In this document: positions 63,612 to 64,000 of the stretch, piece by piece
Position numbering within the stretch: position 1 is the first letter of the stretch
Layout: each line of letters starts with the position of its first letter
DNA from: Corynebacterium genitalium ATCC 33030
Lineage (GTDB): Bacteria > Actinomycetota > Actinomycetes > Mycobacteriales > Mycobacteriaceae
Length of the DNA stretch: 64,000 nt
NCBI RefSeq assembly: GCF_000143825.1
Contig: NZ_CM000961.1
Span: 1,135,348 to 1,199,347 of the forward strand
Direction: 5' to 3'
The notes under the pieces: generated by a model
What the model was told of the DNA's origin: nothing
The model's input: only the letters and a program-made list of their open reading frames with translations
Databases searched by the model: none
Position numbers and translations under genes: made by a program

Positions 63612-64000
63612 GGAATCTTGGAGGATTCCATCATGAACCGCTCATACACCAAGGAGCAGCGACGCAGAGCTCTGCAGGTTTACAAGCGCACTCAATCGGT
63701 GACCAAGACCGTCCGTGAACTTGGTTATCCAGGGCGATGGACGCTGTACAAATGGTTGCGTGAACCCGCCAAACCTGGTCGACCCCGCAAACAGTCAAAA
63801 ACATTGACCCGCTACCCGTTTGAGGTCAAGCTTCGTGCTGTTGAGCTCTTCAACGCTGGTTGGAGGCCAGCTGACATCGCTGTGGAATGCGAGCTGCGCT
63901 CAAAGATGAGTGTCTATTCTTGGGCACAACGCCACCGTGAAGAGGGAAAATGGGGGTTTGATGTCGAAAAGAGAACGCAAAGAGCACACTCGCATGCCCA
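63612..64000 (+). mobile_element. Left part of an IS3-type insertion sequence (runs off the window)
   Basis: The sequence after the lyase promoter changes in codon use and holds a transposase reading frame that continues beyond the edge. A hairpin GGAATC (63612-63617) / GATTCC (63624-63629) lies at the ribosome site. The exact left terminal repeat cannot be fixed without the right end. Confidence 0.7.
63633..64000 (+). CDS. IS3-family transposase, N-terminal part
   Basis: An incomplete frame of 122 codons with two successive helix-turn-helix regions: SYTKEQRRRALQVYKRT ... GRWTLYKWLRE (about 4-47) and YPFEVKLRAVELFNAGW ... MSVYSWAQRHREEG (about 63-106). This double HTH is that of IS3-type OrfA proteins in actinobacteria. 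ATG 63633 has TGGAGGA upstream. The DDE catalytic part would lie to the right of the window. Confidence 0.85.
   Translation, partial: MNRSYTKEQRRRALQVYKRTQSVTKTVRELGYPGRWTLYKWLREPAKPGRPRKQSKTLTRYPFEVKLRAVELFNAGWRPADIAVECELRSKMSVYSWAQRHREEGKWGFDVEKRTQRAHSHA

Overview
The window is about 60% GC, gene-dense chromosomal DNA. Gene order and protein character point to a Corynebacterium or very close mycolata relative. The core order ndk – rne – rplU – rpmA – obgE – proB – 2-hydroxyacid dehydrogenase – proA – nadD – rsfS – gpgP-like – degV – comEA – comEC – holA – rpsT – lepA is the one known, in outline, from Corynebacterium and Mycobacterium. Many genes have a TANNNT -10 box only 6-8 nt before the start codon, the pattern expected for the leaderless mRNAs common in corynebacteria. 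I cannot name the species. I saw no rRNA or tRNA gene and no CRISPR array.

Layout. (1) 1-11.4 kb is lipid and small-molecule metabolism: a thiolase C-terminus and a FadN-type dehydrogenase/hydratase fusion, a YbjN-like protein, an acetyltransferase, an isochorismatase-fold protein that lacks its catalytic cysteine, an aldo/keto reductase, a DUF2262-like protein, two tandem near-duplicate acyl-CoA dehydrogenases and an acyl-CoA synthetase. Together these suggest fatty-acid or acyl-CoA degradation. (2) 11.6-17.6 kb holds a small membrane protein, ndk, a Tat-exported PhoD phosphatase and RNase E/G. (3) 17.6-25.6 kb is an insertion between rne and rplU and the most unusual part. It holds an acidic protein with 18 calcium-loop-like repeats of exactly 13 residues; divergently, two dynamin-like GTPases resembling mycobacterial IniA and IniC and an Hsp70-type ATPase with its own transmembrane segment and outside domain; then, convergent, an ECF-type sigma factor preceded by a small Asp-rich protein. 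The two divergent promoters appear to share a 10-bp repeat. (4) 25.9-44.3 kb is the conserved housekeeping block: ribosomal proteins, ObgE, proline synthesis, NAD synthesis, ribosome silencing factor, competence-type DNA uptake proteins, Pol III delta, S20, LepA and an RNA 2',3'-cyclic phosphodiesterase. (5) 44.3-63.6 kb is accessory metabolism and transport: a CPBP protease, a BCCT transporter, a proline iminopeptidase-like hydrolase, ribokinase, a PAP2 phosphatase, a complete family-5 ABC importer with a GntR/HutC regulator, a luciferase-like monooxygenase, BrnQ, the TreS-maltokinase pair and a MalY/PatB-type C-S lyase. (6) From about 63.6 kb the window enters an IS3-type insertion sequence.

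The best candidate for an undescribed system is the insertion in (3). IniA/IniC-type dynamins are known from the mycobacterial iniBAC cell-envelope stress operon. Linking them to a membrane-spanning Hsp70 and a cytoplasmic DxDGDG repeat protein, with a sigma factor alongside, suggests an envelope-stress or membrane-remodelling module. That function is inferred; the sequence shows the genes, motifs and arrangement.
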